This document shows, one piece after another, positions 21,251-34,000 of a DNA stretch of 64,000 bases. Positions within the stretch are counted from its first letter, which is position 1. Every line of letters begins with the position of its first letter. The notes under the pieces were generated by a model. The model was not told the DNA's origin and searched no databases. It was given only the letters and a program-made list of their open reading frames with translations. Made by a program: the position numbers and the translations under genes. Source of the DNA: Ectobius pallidus (Eukaryota; Arthropoda; Insecta; Blattodea; Ectobiidae); NCBI GenBank assembly GCA_964059195.1, contig CAXKWD010000003.1, forward strand, positions 197,680,174 through 197,744,173. Reading direction: 5' to 3'.

Positions 21251-22583
21251 TGTAACCGATCAGTTCATATGGACTTATATAAAAAGAGGAATCAAATATA
21301 AGAAAATACATTTCACGGACAATATTTGAACTTCCCGCAACATTATCGACGACTAAAAACTACCATTACGCCTAGACTATTACAATGACCATAAAACGAA
21401 TTACATGACAAGACAGAGGACATTTACACGAACAATTTGATATACAACATGACCATCTGAATCAAAAGACATTACCAGCAATTACAAATAATTAATCAAA
21501 CGATTAATTATTAACACGACAACATAGAAAATTACATCATTCAACGCATAATCAAGAAAGCTATACAACTACACTTATTGCAGACAATAGTGACAATTAC
21601 TTTATGAATTATTAACTAAATAAGGGAATACAATGAAGTGAAGGCGTGGCTTTTTGTCTGGAGAAGTCCACTGTCGCCAGCTATTAAAGTCAAGTTGATG
21701 GATACGTTTCTCCCCAAACCTCAACCCACTTTAACGACAAATATTTCAAACACTAGCAGACGACTTAGCTAATTTCCAATCACAAGAGACAAAGCCTACT
21801 GACTGAACCAATGGAATGGCTAGAATATTTTAACACCGAAACATATTAACACGAACAGGAGCGACCAACAGAGACTTGAAGACATCTATTCAACAGCGAC
21901 GGACGTAATTTTTATAGACTAAACCGGAGTTAGAAATATACAGTGAAACAGTAACAAGTACTAATATTAATTTTATACCGACTTTTAATTAATACGGTCG
22001 AGGATAAAGATATATATATTGGAATAAGACAAGATTATAGATATTATTTTTCGTATTGAAAAGTTAAACGAATAAATACCGCCATAAGATATATAACCTA
22101 AAATTCCTGCAATAAAACGTGCAGATGTTATAAGTATAATAATATAACCTAAAGTGATTTTGGCGACGACGAAGCAAATAGATAAAGACATTACTGTATT
22201 CTTCCTCCAGACATTTTAAGAAATTAACAAATTAAGTGAAAGATTTTCGGACAAAATAAACTTACAAATACTATTCAAGTTCATTATCAATAGACTTCAT
22301 TTTTTCGACCTATAATCCCTTCATCTTATATCCTATTTTAGTTTTCGTCGAGCACGACCCTGAAAGAGATCTCGCTCTACCAACTGAGTTAGAAATAGCC
22401 GGACATAATATATTCAACGACCCCTACTGACAATTATACATTGGCACCCAACAGTCATAAATTAGCACCCAACATTACGAACAGTTATAAATTGGCACCC
22501 ATTTTGACGTTAATCATTTCATCACCCAACGAACAGTTATAAATTAGCTGCCCAACTTGTGGCCTAACTAACCAACGGTTATA
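21251..22583 (+). repeat. 3' LTR of element 1
   Basis: Same 1333 bp as the 5' LTR with no difference noticed on reading. It is followed by the target duplication CTTC. Confidence 0.93.
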
Positions 22584-22587
22584 CTTC

Positions 22588-23117
22588 GTATCAGACATAA
22601 TTGATTAATTTCATATTTCAAGTGGTATATGAATATATAATCGATAATTTCTTAAAAAGCCGTCTAATATACCACTAACTTTATTCAAGCACAGCTGGAA
22701 GTTGAAGGAGAGTAAGATCAGGAATATAAATATCACGTCTATTAAGTTGATTGATTATGTATTTATTAAGGTACTATTTGAGGAAACAAATACTGTACAA
22801 TTAGCTTAACTTTTTAGGCACTATTTATTACCCAATATGAGTTATTGTCTGTGAATACGTTAAAATTATGTGGTGAACAATGAGCTCAGTGTTGACATAA
22901 AATTAAATATGTACAAATTGATAAAAAAAATATTTGTATTGTCTATGTTAAAATATAAAGAAACTGATAAGTATGTGAAGTATTACAATGTATTAGTAGC
23001 TTATTATTGTGAAGTTAAGACTTAAGCTGCCTTAAGATGTCTGATATTCGTATGAAATCCCTAGAAAATAACCAATCCAATAATAAATTTTGCTTTTTTA
23101 AGTTTTCATTCCCGAGC
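22588..23117. other. Intronic stretch
   Basis: AT-rich, with no recognised feature. Confidence 0.4.
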
Positions 23118-24651
23118 TAGGGTGTTCATAGACACTCAGATTATAGTCCTAAAGATTTTATTTTGGATTCAAGGATTTCAAAAAGGTTCAATAATATTAA
23201 AAACTCTACTTCTCTGTCTATAGTACAGTACGCACAGAAAGAGGTGAACACTGGCCGCGCCTGAGGGGAAAGAGGGGAAAGGTGGAAGGGGTACCAGTTC
23301 TGAGTGATACAGAGAGAAAGAGAGAAAGAGGATATCATTCCACAAGACACTCTACTATAGGATCGCTCACAGCGGGCATTTCGCCCAGTGGGCGCTCGGT
23401 GCACGTAACGGGCGGGCGGAGTAGTTGCGTGTTGTCAGTGTTCGCAGCGTAAACAAAACTATGTCTCGGTGCAGTGACGGCTGGTGTCGTGAATATGGAT
23501 TCGGCGGAAAAGAGACCAAGTTGTAGTGGAAATAATGTGGGACAAGCATCCCAATGGGAATGGCAGTGCTTTTTTGTCCAAATTGGAGAACGTGCTAAAT
23601 GTTTAGTATGTGGACATTCTGTTATAGCAAAAAAATATAACGTTGAGCGACACTACAATTCAAAACAGTATAACAGTATTCAGGGAGACGAGCGGTTGCA
23701 ACTAATTGCAAATTTAAAGGCAGCTCTCCTTTTGCTTGACCAGGTAAATCTTTTTATGGATATGAAAGGAAGGTCTGTTGCTAATCTTTCTCACCCTCAA
23801 TGGATTGACAACCTAGCATTTGTTACTGACACAAGTTTCTCAGTGTTTCTTTGCAGGGAAAAGGTGAATTAATCGTAGCTCTGCATTCTAAAATTCGTGC
23901 AATGCAAATTAAATTGGAGCTATGGAGAAATCAATTCCAGAACTATAATTTCACCCATTTTCCGAATGTGACGAAATTCTCAGCTAACATTAATAATGAT
24001 CTTCTTGAATCATTCATTCAGTCTCTCGATAATCTAAATGTAGCATTTGCTACAAAATTTCAGGATGTGAGGTCACCTGAGCCAGATTTTGATATCTTCA
24101 TGTCACCATTTGCGGTTGATGTCAGAACTGCATCCTCAGAGGTGCAATTAGAATTAATAGATCTGCAATGTGACAGCTTTCTTAAGGAGAAGTTTAGAAT
24201 GACGAATGAATACCTACACGGGGTAGGTTTCCTCGACTACATGCGAAAGCGGCAGTTATAATGTGCATGTTTGGTTCTACATATTTATGTGAACAACTTT
24301 GCTCAGCCTTAAAACTCTGCAAATCGAGACATCGACCACAAATGACAGATATCCATCTGAGGGCCGTTCTTCGACTGCACACCACTAGCAGTATATGTGC
24401 AGACATTCCCTCCCTTACAGCAAAACATGGGAAATAGACATTGCAATATATTGTTCATAAATGACAATTATCAATGCCTGCATTTTGGTATGTCATGTAA
24501 AAAAATACATTATAAACAATGAAAACGTATTGTGTTAGACTTAACCTGCCGCCACTGTAATCGCTACCATCTCCAGTTGTGACACACCGCTCGTAGTCCC
24601 TGCCCAGCTCAACTGGGCACACCCGATTTCCTGCCCGCCTGAGCACCCCTG
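23118..24651 (+). mobile_element. Probable decayed hAT element
   Basis: The termini TAGGGTGTTCA (left) and TGAGCACCCCTG (right) are imperfect inverses of the CAGGGG-type found in hAT elements, and a hAT-like transposase relic lies between. I find no matching 8 bp flanks, so the boundaries are tentative. Confidence 0.4.
23474..24437 (+). pseudogene. hAT/ZBED-like gene relic (GTF2IRD2-like)
   Basis: Three pieces in different frames. 23495-23760 has a BED-like zinc finger (CLVCGHS, then NVERHYNSKQ). 23850-24260 has QGKGELIVALH, KLELWRNQF and LELIDLQCDSFLKEKF, matching the C-terminal half of GTF2IRD2/ZBED-type hAT proteins. 24255-24437 has MFGSTYLCEQL and TDIHLRAVLRL, the hAT dimerisation segment, ending at TAG 24435-24437. 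The central catalytic region is missing and at least two frameshifts separate the pieces. It is a deletion derivative of a transposase-like gene and not functional. Family recognition is from motifs only. Confidence 0.65.
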
Positions 24652-26290
24652 CTCTACTACTACAAGACTTTTTGAGAATATTGACTATCATTTCGATGAC
24701 AATTTTTTTTAGTTCTACAGCTACACTAGCTGCTCACCATTAAAGCGCTCTACCCTTGTAACAGCACTGATACTACTGAAGTACTGTTCTATTTTCCCTA
24801 TAGCCTTGAACCGAAGGGGCTCCCAAGTGGAGGCTTCTGTTACCTGGTTGAATTTTGTTACGCTTATTTTCCGAGAGAGGGCAGAGTGACATGTGGTAAA
24901 ACCATCGACTCTCAAACCCCTTCTAGAAACTAAGGTATTACATAGGGAGCCGTGAAATTTGTCCAGAGGCTCAAATTTAGGCTTGGATTTCTTTATGTGC
25001 CGTAAATCTATGACACGGTCATGGAAACCACCATTAACGGCCGTGGGTGTCGGCATGCTGACAATGTGCCCCCAATCCTGCCGTCTGCCTATGGTAGATG
25101 ATGTAGCGGTCGAGCGGTAGACCTTGTCCCTTCTGGGATGATAGCGCCAAAGAGTTAGTTAGTTAGTTAAATCTATGACAACTTAAAGTCCCTCCCGTAG
25201 GACTCGCTGCTTATTAGGATTTTTACGTCCTGAAAAATCCATCGCCTTCGGATCTAGAGGCGGACACGCTACCTATAGAACACCGCGGCCTATACTAATG
25301 AAGCAAACACCCCTATATTTTGTTAGTGGCTACTCGTGGACTCGCCCAAGCTACATAGCACCATGATTGCACTGTGCACGACCACCTGCGTTTATTGTAT
25401 CTGTTACTGGTAGGAAAAGTAAAAGTAGGTTACCATAACCTGAAGAGAAAGACAAGAAGTTTAAAAACACCCTATGGTTCTGAGAAATATATAGAAGCTG
25501 TTTCAAAATTTACGGAGTTCTCCGGAAAGCTTTTCGGAAACGAAACATTACTCAGAACAGACTCCCTTAATATCTCATGCTTTCCATTTGCTGTGAAAAT
25601 AAACAATAGAAACGCTGTGGGCGGAGTGGGGATGTGTACATAAACTGCAGTAAACACAATATGAACAGATTACCTCATATCTGATAATCTACAGCCAACT
25701 GATTGTTCATACAAGGAAATATTCAGACAATAGTTAATTCCTGGATAAATACAATTTGTTAGTAATTGGATAAATCTTTCATTTTTTTCAGTTCATTGCT
25801 ACAAATTACAATATAAGTGTATGCAAATGTGGTTTCGATCGTCACCCAAAGAAGCAAAGCTTGTGCTTGGGGGCGGTTCAATTGAATACATTAAACTTAG
25901 ACAAAATAATTATTTACACTTTTTTAAAAAAAGTATATATTTACAAAACAGAAAAGTATGAGTTAATTTTGTGCACAGTAAGGACAGAGCACGTTGTATT
26001 TACAACAGCGGAAATGTACGAATGAATACAATAATATATATTTTTTGATAAAAAGATTTTAAGCAAATGTATTTATATTTTAAATTTAATATTGGAAATG
26101 TTGTAGTAATGACAGAAATGAGGAAACGAAAATAATGTTTTAAAATTTCTAATTTTAGACTTAAATTGTTTGTTCTTTAAGCCAGTTAATGCAAGATAAT
26201 CGCTAATAACAGAATTGAATACTCTTGGGCCGAATCTTGAACTTGAAACTATTTAAAATCTTTCAGTAAATAAAGAAGCTCTGAGTAAAG
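24652..26290. other. Stretch without recognised genes
   Basis: Contains open frames of 111 codons (24721-25056, minus) and 89 codons (25374-25643, plus) that I do not recognise. There is a short GTTA microsatellite at about 25154-25169. Confidence 0.35.
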
Positions 26291-26299
26291 ATGTAGAGA

Positions 26300-26345
26300 T
26301 GTATGCATGGCATCAGGAAGGTTCAAATCCTGGCATCAGAGGGAA
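26300..26345 (+). mobile_element. tRNA-like SINE fragment
   Basis: A B-box-like GGTTCAAATCC sits in a tRNA-like context (26319-26329). A TG/TA dinucleotide microsatellite follows at about 26374-26415. Confidence 0.35.
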
Positions 26346-26485
26346 ATTTCCCCTATATCATTCTCATGTAATGTACGATATATGTATATATATGTGTGTG
26401 TGTGTGCGTGTGTGAAGAGAAAAAAGAGCTAAAAATTAAAAAAAATTGATAACCTGATGTTTGAATAAAACTGGAACTACCTAAA

Positions 26486-26839
26486 ATGAAGGAACCTCTG
26501 TTAAATCTGTACAATACAATTACTGTAACAAGTGAAGATGCAACAAATTTGGTATATGATCAAAATTTTTATAAGGAAATGAAGTTAGAACGATTTAAAA
26601 CAAAATTCCTGCAGAGATTCAAAACCGGACCAAAGGAGAAGGCAACAGTCAATTATGGGGCTGAGGTAGATCCGACTCTCAGGAGAGTTACTACAAAAAA
26701 TAAACTTCTATCTCTCATACACTGCCACAACATCAAAGAATTTTCTGACAATTGCGCGTATCATTGTGTTTTCATTTCATTCATTTTTAACTTTATATTG
26801 CCTAAAACGTTGATATTTCACGTTTTTATGAATAAGTAG
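26486..26839 (+). CDS. Unrecognised open frame (117 codons)
   Basis: The first 75 codons are hydrophilic (YNTITVTSEDATNL, KLERFKTKFLQRF, GAEVDPTLRRV) and could be a fragment of a transposase-like or host protein. The last 30 codons are hydrophobic and AT-driven. There is no start context, splice support or family match. It may be chance. Confidence 0.2.
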   Translation: MKEPLLNLYNTITVTSEDATNLVYDQNFYKEMKLERFKTKFLQRFKTGPKEKATVNYGAEVDPTLRRVTTKNKLLSLIHCHNIKEFSDNCAYHCVFISFIFNFILPKTLIFHVFMNK

Positions 26840-27084
26840 CCTATGTTATAATAGTGTAATTTTTAAGTCTCTCTCCACCTCCTTAATATCAAAAATCTAT
26901 TTCATCGAAGAGCAATATCGATGTCATGATATTATCGGAACTGAAATATCCATGTCAAAATATCGCATATCGTAAGCAAAATATCGATATTTTATAACAT
27001 TCGATGATATCCATATCCCTTCCCTAGTGTACCTCACAATAGGTCTATGACGTTATTGTTTTTAGTGAGGTCGACCATTAAGGG

Positions 27085-27310
27085 CCGAACTCTGGCTACC
27101 GCAGTTGGTAGAACATCGGCCCAGAAAGCAGACGGCCATGGGTTTGAATCCCGGTTACAGATAGAATTTATCTCCTAAAGCATTTTCCTGGGTGAAACTT
27201 TTACACACTTAATACAGAATTTAATTTTATAACTGGGACGCTAGGACCTGAACCAAACAGGCGCAGATAGCTTATCGTCCGCCGGTAGCAATGGAGTAGA
27301 GGCAGGAGAA
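27085..27310 (+). mobile_element. tRNA-derived SINE
   Basis: The A-box-like TGGCTACCGCAGTTGG and the B-box GGGTTTGAATCCC are spaced as in a tRNA. A tRNA-unrelated body follows. ATATCGAT-rich sequence lies just before it at about 26900-27010. Confidence 0.6.
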
Positions 27311-28139
27311 AATGCATAGATTGTACTATTCATTAGAATAATGCGGTTCATAATAGCCCGTAACTATTGAAAACAAAAATTAAATGAATAAAGTATTTGT
27401 TTTCTTAGTTATGAAATATTATTTAAGTAATGGTATGTAGGTCACAGAATATCACTGTTGGGTCTTCAATATTGAATGCTGTGAGGCTAACTAATATGTC
27501 TTTACACGGTCTGTACAGTAGGGTTCACCACTGAGATGAAGGTCAGGCAGGTCTAGATTACGTCATCGTAGACTACTGCGCAGCCGTTTCTTTGGCTCAG
27601 GTCTTACCGATCGAGTTATACTCTGACAGCATTTTCAAGTTTATCTTGCTGGGATTCATTAAAGGCAGTTCTTATATACTTTTTGTTCTTTAATTAATAC
27701 TTTTACAATGGAAAATTGTAAGAGATATGAAACTGTGTACAAGCTTCCAAATGCTTAACTTATTTGCGATAGACATTATATTCTAAAGAAAAAATAAAAG
27801 GAAAAAATTGTCAGGGTAAATATTCACCGCCTTGAGTAATAGGAGGGAAAATACCCTGTGTTCAAGAGTTAAATACAGGAATAGGAGGGAAAATATCGTA
27901 ATGTTCAAGAGATAAAATAATGCTCTTTAGTAAGTAGTTATAAATTATTATGTTCCTGTGACAACTTTCTTCCAATTTAAAGTTTAAAATTAGGTTCAAA
28001 ATATCACATTATTGATCTTTTAATATTTCGTACAACAGTCAAATCAATTTAATTGAATAAAGCTATTTATCAACATGACCCACACGTAAAAACTTTCAAA
28101 CTATTTTTAAATATTGTATTCATTTAAAATTTACTCCTG
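27311..28139. other. Intronic stretch
   Basis: Nothing recognised apart from a short duplicated phrase, AGGAGGGAAAATA, at about 27841 and 27882. Confidence 0.4.
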
Positions 28140-28200
28140 GGCGGAAATTGAACCCAAGTTTTCAGCTCTGTACGCTGACGTCTAGACCACTAGGCTCCTG
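28140..28200 (-). mobile_element. tRNA-derived SINE head, minus strand
   Basis: The complement has CCTAGTGGTCTAGACG (A box) and GGGTTCAATTTCC (B box) with tRNA-like spacing. No tail is identified. Confidence 0.5.
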
Positions 28201-28397
28201 CAGGTCGTACCCACTCCCATTCCAAGTTTTCATTTTAACCGCTAACCTCGAATGCTCGGATGCTCGCAGTGTAACTAGGGCAAGAAGCCATTGTAATAAA
28301 TAAGAAGCCATGTGATTGTCAGTGTCAAACCCACACACACACTCGCACATCAACCTGATAACAGCGTGGTATTAACGATGTTTTGTGTCACTTTCAG

Positions 28398-28572
28398 GTG
28401 GAGACGATAGGTGACGCCTACATGGTTGTTTCGGGTTTGCCTGTACGTAACGGGAACCAACATGCTCGGGAAGTCGCCCGTATGAGCCTGGCTCTGCTTT
28501 CTGCAGTTAGGGGGTTCACGATACGTCACAGACCAAATGACCAGCTCAAACTACGGATCGGCATGCACACGG
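28398..28572 (+). CDS. Receptor guanylate cyclase exon (catalytic domain, part 2)
   Basis: Acceptor TTTCAG ends at 28397 and donor GTGAGT starts at 28573. The 175 bases begin in phase 0 and end in phase 1. They encode [15 protein letters not shown], then [13 protein letters not shown], then FTIRHRP and [10 protein letters not shown]. The Glu of VETIGD is the residue that selects guanine in class III cyclases, and the Asp of GDAYM is in the conserved active-site strand. It continues exon 8700-8768 exactly where the family sequence continues. The next expected segment (after HTG) was not found downstream in the window. The 69-codon open frame reading into both introns is not the true exon. Confidence 0.93.
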
Positions 28573-29195
28573 GTGAGTTACATATAAACTAGACAGTCTT
28601 TAGTTACTGTTGCATTTGATTGTATAGTGCAGTGTTCTCATCTGACATTACTTTAAGAGACAGTCTTGACCGGTAAATGAGAAACAGTTAAATTAGTTTC
28701 GGAATGGATTGGGCATGCATCCCAATCCCAATCCCAATCTTGCCGCTTTCTGTTTGCGAGCATGAGGCCCGCAGACACAACTCGTGCTCTCACGTCATTG
28801 TATCGGGAGTTAGCAAACACTGGTGAAGATCATCCGATATTGTTTGGAATTGACTATTAGGCTACGTACTTTGTTACAATGTTTCCAGTGTAGCCTAATT
28901 ATAATCCATATTTATTACTTTTCACCATTGTTAAAGTATTTTGTAATATTATATCGTTGCTTCAATGGGTATTCCACAAGGATCCGTTTTTAGTCCTTTC
29001 ACATTTAGCTAGCATAGTAATCAACTTGGTGCATAACTTCATTCCACTGTGACCTACTAGTGGTTTTCTATGAAGCCCGGGTCTTAAAAGTAGGCTACTA
29101 ACAGGTTGTAAGTCGCCACTGGGTTGGTATCTGATGTTGAGAACGCCTGGGATATGTTAGTCAGTTGGAGAATTTAATGTTGTACCGGTATGTTG
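28573..29195. other. Intronic stretch
   Basis: No further cyclase exon or complete repeat is recognised. Confidence 0.4.
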
Positions 29196-29340
29196 CCAGG
29201 GTAGCTCAGTTGGTAAGAACAGCGACACGGAGAGCCGAAGATCCTGGTCAAATGCCAGCTATGGCATTGAATTTTTCAGTCTGTCTTCGCCTTTCCTTCC
29301 TAAAAGTTTCCTGGTATTATACTTGGGAAATAACAGACTA
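29196..29340 (+). mobile_element. tRNA-derived SINE
   Basis: A box GGGTAGCTCAGTTGG and B-box-like GGTCAAATGCC, followed by an unrelated body. It is degenerate in the anticodon region, so it is not a working tRNA gene. Confidence 0.55.
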
Positions 29341-30430
29341 GCTTTCTTACTCTATTTTACAAAAGCCAATCTGATTACTGTATTTAATATGTATTTAGGT
29401 ATAGTTTTAAATTGCATATCTAAATCTTCGATCCCTAATTTATTATCAGTAACAAATGTAGACAGACAATGCATTTTGCTTTTTTAAGGTGGTACGGAAT
29501 GACCTATCATGAAAATATCATAAAATTTTATCTCTTTATTTCCAAGTACATAATATCATTTGGATGATCATCCCTAAGTTTTATTCTGAACAGAGAAAGA
29601 ATCAGCTTCTTCTAAATAGCATGTACAAGAATCATGTACTTAACTTCAATGGATCCTGCGAAAAGGGACTTATTATACAGCATAATTTAACATGGTAAGC
29701 ATAGGCCATTCCATAGCGTGATATATTGACACTGAGGCAGTGTAACAGCAGCTAAATCTAGTTTCCATACCTTTGCCTAATTGAGCTTCATCAACGTAAA
29801 CATAACAATAATGGCTGCTTCATGAACGCCCATTTGCTAGAGGGCAAACTAAGTAATACAGGTTGTAGAGGTACCAGAGTTGTTGTATGTGATACCAAAA
29901 TGTTTAATAGGATTATGTATAGGAACGAAACCACCTTGCCCGAAGCCTGACTGATTATGGTGTAATAATAATTTCACAATTTAAAATATTTTATTACAGG
30001 AAATGCATTTATAATAAATCAGTACTGTTTATAAACAAAGAAACGCTACCTAGGGTGACCAAACTGATAACAGCTGCTAATGGATGGTCATGTTTTGATA
30101 TAAGATCCCTGTCGGTGAGGGCAGACTGCATGGACCGCGCCGGAAGCTGTGAATCCACGTCACAAAAACAAGTGAAAACTCCAAGTGTGTCACGGGATCG
30201 ATAGCATATGCTTCTAGTCGCTCGACAGAGAGCACATCCATACACAAGTTTATATCCTCAGGGGTCGGTGCTATGTCCAGTATCGTTTCTGCGTCTAGGG
30301 ATTCAGAGTTACCTTTATCATATCGCCATCTGTCGATATAGTAACAAGAGACAACATAATCATTTTCTTTCACTTTTTTCTCAGCTACAGATTGCACAAC
30401 TGAAATGAAATTGAGAACACAGACTGATAT
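29341..30430. other. Stretch without recognised genes
   Basis: A 147-codon minus-strand frame (30077-30520) overlaps the following SINE and matches nothing known to me. Confidence 0.35.
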
Positions 30431-30640
30431 GATAGAGGTGGCCGAGTAATGTGGGCTAGTCGGTGACGTCGGGTCCTTACATTCACGAAGTCGTGTATTC
30501 AAATCCCATAGGCTAGCCAATCTGGTTCAGAACTTTGCGGGGCTTTCCCCATTAACAAGGCAGATGCAAATAAGAATAATTGGCATTCCTCTAACGGTGA
30601 ACGTTCTAATCCTTTGTCATAATATGAGAGTTACCTAGGA
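30431..30640 (+). mobile_element. tRNA-Ser/Leu-like SINE
   Basis: Head AGGTGGCCGAGTAATG resembles the 5' part of a type II tRNA, and GTATTCAAATCCC is the B box. An unrelated body follows. Confidence 0.5.
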
Positions 30641-30717
30641 GGCGGCCCTGTCGAAACTGTTTCTCATCGAGGAGCACCTCCATGCCTACTGCTATTGATT
30701 CTTGCCTTCCATACTTA

Positions 30718-32044
30718 TGGCCGAGTGCACCAATCTCGGTATTCAGAATACCGCGGTAAAGTTGCTTAGTTTACCCTGGTAAAGTCATATTTTCGTAGCA
30801 ACGTGCTCGGTTTCGACTTTTACCGCGGTAAGATGCAAACCGGCCGTGAAGGAGCTGTAAAGTGAGAAAACCGCTGTTTTCTTTCCAAGATGGAGATCAG
30901 CATAATGTATCATATTTATGATATCTAGGCTAAAAGCTAATTGAATATAAAGAATAATGAGAGACAGGTGGGATCTATTTGAAGAATGAACGATGGTGCA
31001 TATCTTTGCAAATACTGTGCTGTAACATCGATTGAAATTACCTTCCTTTCTTACCTTAACTAAACTAGGTCCATCGAGTAGGCTAGTGGGCGTAACCACG
31101 ATTAGTACGATTATTACAGTATTTATGGTGTTTGAATTCAAACTTTGAATTCAGACGACATATATACGCAATATAATAATCCATTTTATCCTTATGAACA
31201 TTTATTACTGAACAATAAGGCAAGAAATAAATGAAATATGGAAAACCAGTGGGCCTAGGCCAACTTTGCAGTGAATGGCTACATGCATCACGATATAGCC
31301 TATGTACCGGTATATAGTGTATGTAATCAATTTATCATACTTGCACACACACTCACGAACATAATTATAACAGCCCTTTCATGGCTATGTAGATGATTTT
31401 GCACCTAAAATTTCCACTAGTCGAACGGGAATAAAATTGTCGAACTCAGAACAGAGATTTCATGGTGTTGCTTTGCCTTGGATTGCACAGGTGTGAGAAT
31501 TATTCTTTAAAATATAAATGTTATTTTATTGAAATGTACAGACAGGTGGGATCTATTTGAAGAATGAACGATGGTACATATATTTGCAAATGTTGTATGT
31601 AACATCGATTGAAATGACCTCATCCAAACCAGGTCCATCCAGTAGGCGTAATCAACTGATTTTCACGATCGTTACAGTATCTATGGTGTTTGAATTCAAA
31701 GTCAGACATATATACCCAATATAATATTCCATTTTATCCTTAAGAACATTTATTATTGAACAATAAGGCAAAAAATAAATGAAATTTGGCCTATAGACGA
31801 GCCACCGTGACTGGAAAACGTGTAGAGAGAGAGCGAACCTAGCGGCCATGGAAGAAACCAACACAAACCAACACAAAATTTCTCCATGGGATTTGCTTCG
31901 TAGCAGAGTAACCGCGATATTTCCAAGCATTAGCAAACCGCGATATTTTAGCAATGGTGCACAGAGATTTTGAAAATACCCCGGTATTACGTTTACCGCG
32001 GTAACGAAACGGCTGAGAAAACCGGAGAATGGTGCACTCGGGCA
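30718..32044. mobile_element. PIF/Harbinger-type MITE, copy 1
   Basis: Inverted termini TGGCCGAGTGCACCA and TGCCCGAGTGCACCA are flanked by TTA on both sides (30715-30717 and 32045-32047), the trinucleotide duplication usual for PIF/Harbinger. TACCGCGGTAA palindromes lie near both ends. The interior holds two copies, about 583 bp apart, of a segment starting GACAGGTGGGATCTATTTGA. No transposase frame. Confidence 0.75.
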
Positions 32045-32304
32045 TTAGACCAGTAGTAGTCCTGCGTTTTGTTTCTGCAAAACGAAACATGCTGTTTCTT
32101 CTTGTATTTTGACGATGCTTGAAGGAAATACATTTTCATCGATTGTTATGGTAATAAGACAATAACGCAAATTTATAATTTTTTTTCAATTTTCATAACT
32201 TTGAATTTAGAGTGTAATAGGTTTTTTAGGATAGTCGATACGCTTCTTTAAACTAATGTTTATTATTCTCTTTTCAAGTAAAATTAGCTCTAAATTAGCT
32301 CTTA

Positions 32305-33652
32305 TGACCGAGTGCACCAACCTCGGTATTCAGAATACCGCGGTAAAGTTGCTTAGTTTACCCCGGTAAAGTCATACTTTCGTTGCACCGTGCTCGGTTT
32401 CGACTTTCACCGCGGTAAGATGCAAACCGGCCGTGAAGGAGCTGTAAAGTGAGAAAACCGCTGTTTTCTTTCCAAGATGGAGATCAGCGTAATGTATCAT
32501 ATTTACGATATCTAGGCCAAAAGCTAATTGAACATAAAGAATAATGAGAGACAGGTGGGGTCTATTTGAAGAATGAACGATGGTGCATATCTTTGAAAAT
32601 ACTGTGCTGTAACATCGATTGAAATTACCTTCCTTTCTTACCTCAACTAAACCAGGTCCATCGAGTAGGCTAGTGGGCGTAACCATGATTAGTGCGATTA
32701 GTACAGTATTTATTCAAAGTTTGAATTCAGACGACATATATACGCAATATAATATTCCATTTTATCCTTATGAACATTTATTAGATTACTGAACAATAAG
32801 ACAACAAATAAATGAAATATGGAAAACCAGTGGTCCTAGGCCAAATTTAAGTGAATGGCTGCATGCGTCAAGATATAGCCTGTGTATCGGTATATTCTAG
32901 GGTATGTAATCAATTTATCATACCTGCACGTACACGAACATAATTATAACAGCCCTTTCATGACTATGCACATGATTTTCCACCTAAAATTTCTACTAGT
33001 CGTACGGGAATAAAAGCGAGGCTATGTCGAACTCAGAGCAGAGATTTCGTGGTGTTGCTTTGCCTTGGATTGCACACGTGTGAGAATTATTCTTTAAAAC
33101 ATCAATGTTATTTTATTGAAATGTACAGACAGGTGGGATCTATTTGAAGAATGAACGATGGCACATATCTTTGCAAATACTGTGCTGTAACATCGATTGA
33201 AATAATCTTCCTTTACACCTCAACCAAACCAGTAGTAGCCTAGGCGAAACCAACTCATTTTACGATTGGTAGTAGTAGTAGTAGTAGTATCTATGGTGCT
33301 TGAATTCAAAGTATGAATTCAGACGACATATATACGCAATATAATATTCCCTTTTATCCTTATGAACATATTTTCATTGAATAATAAGGCAACAACAAAA
33401 TTAAATTTAGAAAACCAATAGCCTAGGGGAGCCACCATGACTGGCAGACGTGCAGAGAGAGAGAGAACCTAGCGGCCATGGAAGAAACCATCAACGAGAA
33501 TGGAGTCGGAGCAGAGTAACCGCAATATTTCCAAGCATTAGCAAACCGCGGTATTTTAGCAATGGTGCACAGAGATGTTGAGAATACCCCGGTATTACGT
33601 TTACCGCGGTAACGAAACGGCTGAGAAAACCGGAGAATGGTGCACTCGGTCA
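32305..33652. mobile_element. PIF/Harbinger-type MITE, copy 2
   Basis: Termini TGACCGAGTGCACCA at both ends, again flanked by TTA (32302-32304 and 33653-33655). It is homologous to copy 1 over its length in the same orientation, with the same internal duplication. Only about 260 bp separate the two copies. Confidence 0.78.
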
Positions 33653-34000
33653 TTAGATACGCTACCCCACGTGTGCTTCTCTAACTGTTGATTGGCCACA
33701 ACGCGATTATTCCATACAAGAAAATAGTAACATTTTGGGATGTACTTTGACACTGACATGGCCTGGAATACACACATTAAACATATTTGGAAAAAGCATT
33801 TTCTATTATGCATTTAATAAATAGACTAAACAATGTCCTACATACTAAACTAAAGCAGATGTTAGTGCAGTCACTACTGATGCCACACTTGGACTATTGC
33901 CGACCTAAGTGTTGAAGTATCCTGAAAACTAAAACGTGTTCAGCATTCTTGTGTCGGTCACAAATTCAACATACGTCGATATGAACATGTCTCAGGTTAT

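Larger units (their letters stand above)
11398..22583 (+). mobile_element. Full-length Ty3/gypsy-type LTR retrotransposon (element 1)
   Basis: LTRs at 11398-12730 and 21251-22583 (1333 bp each, offset 9853) look identical wherever I compared them. The host tetranucleotide CTTC flanks both sides (11394-11397 and 22584-22587). Internal order is primer binding site, gag, pol (protease, reverse transcriptase, RNase H, integrase), then about 1.5 kb without an env-like frame. Intact frames and LTR identity indicate a recent insertion. It lies in sense orientation inside the guanylate cyclase intron. Confidence 0.93.

Noticed and set aside
29196..29270. tRNA gene
   Set aside because: A and B boxes are present, but the anticodon arm and acceptor stem do not pair. 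It fits a tRNA-derived SINE.
30077..30520. 147-codon minus-strand frame
   Set aside because: Partly made of SINE sequence read in reverse. No recognisable domain.
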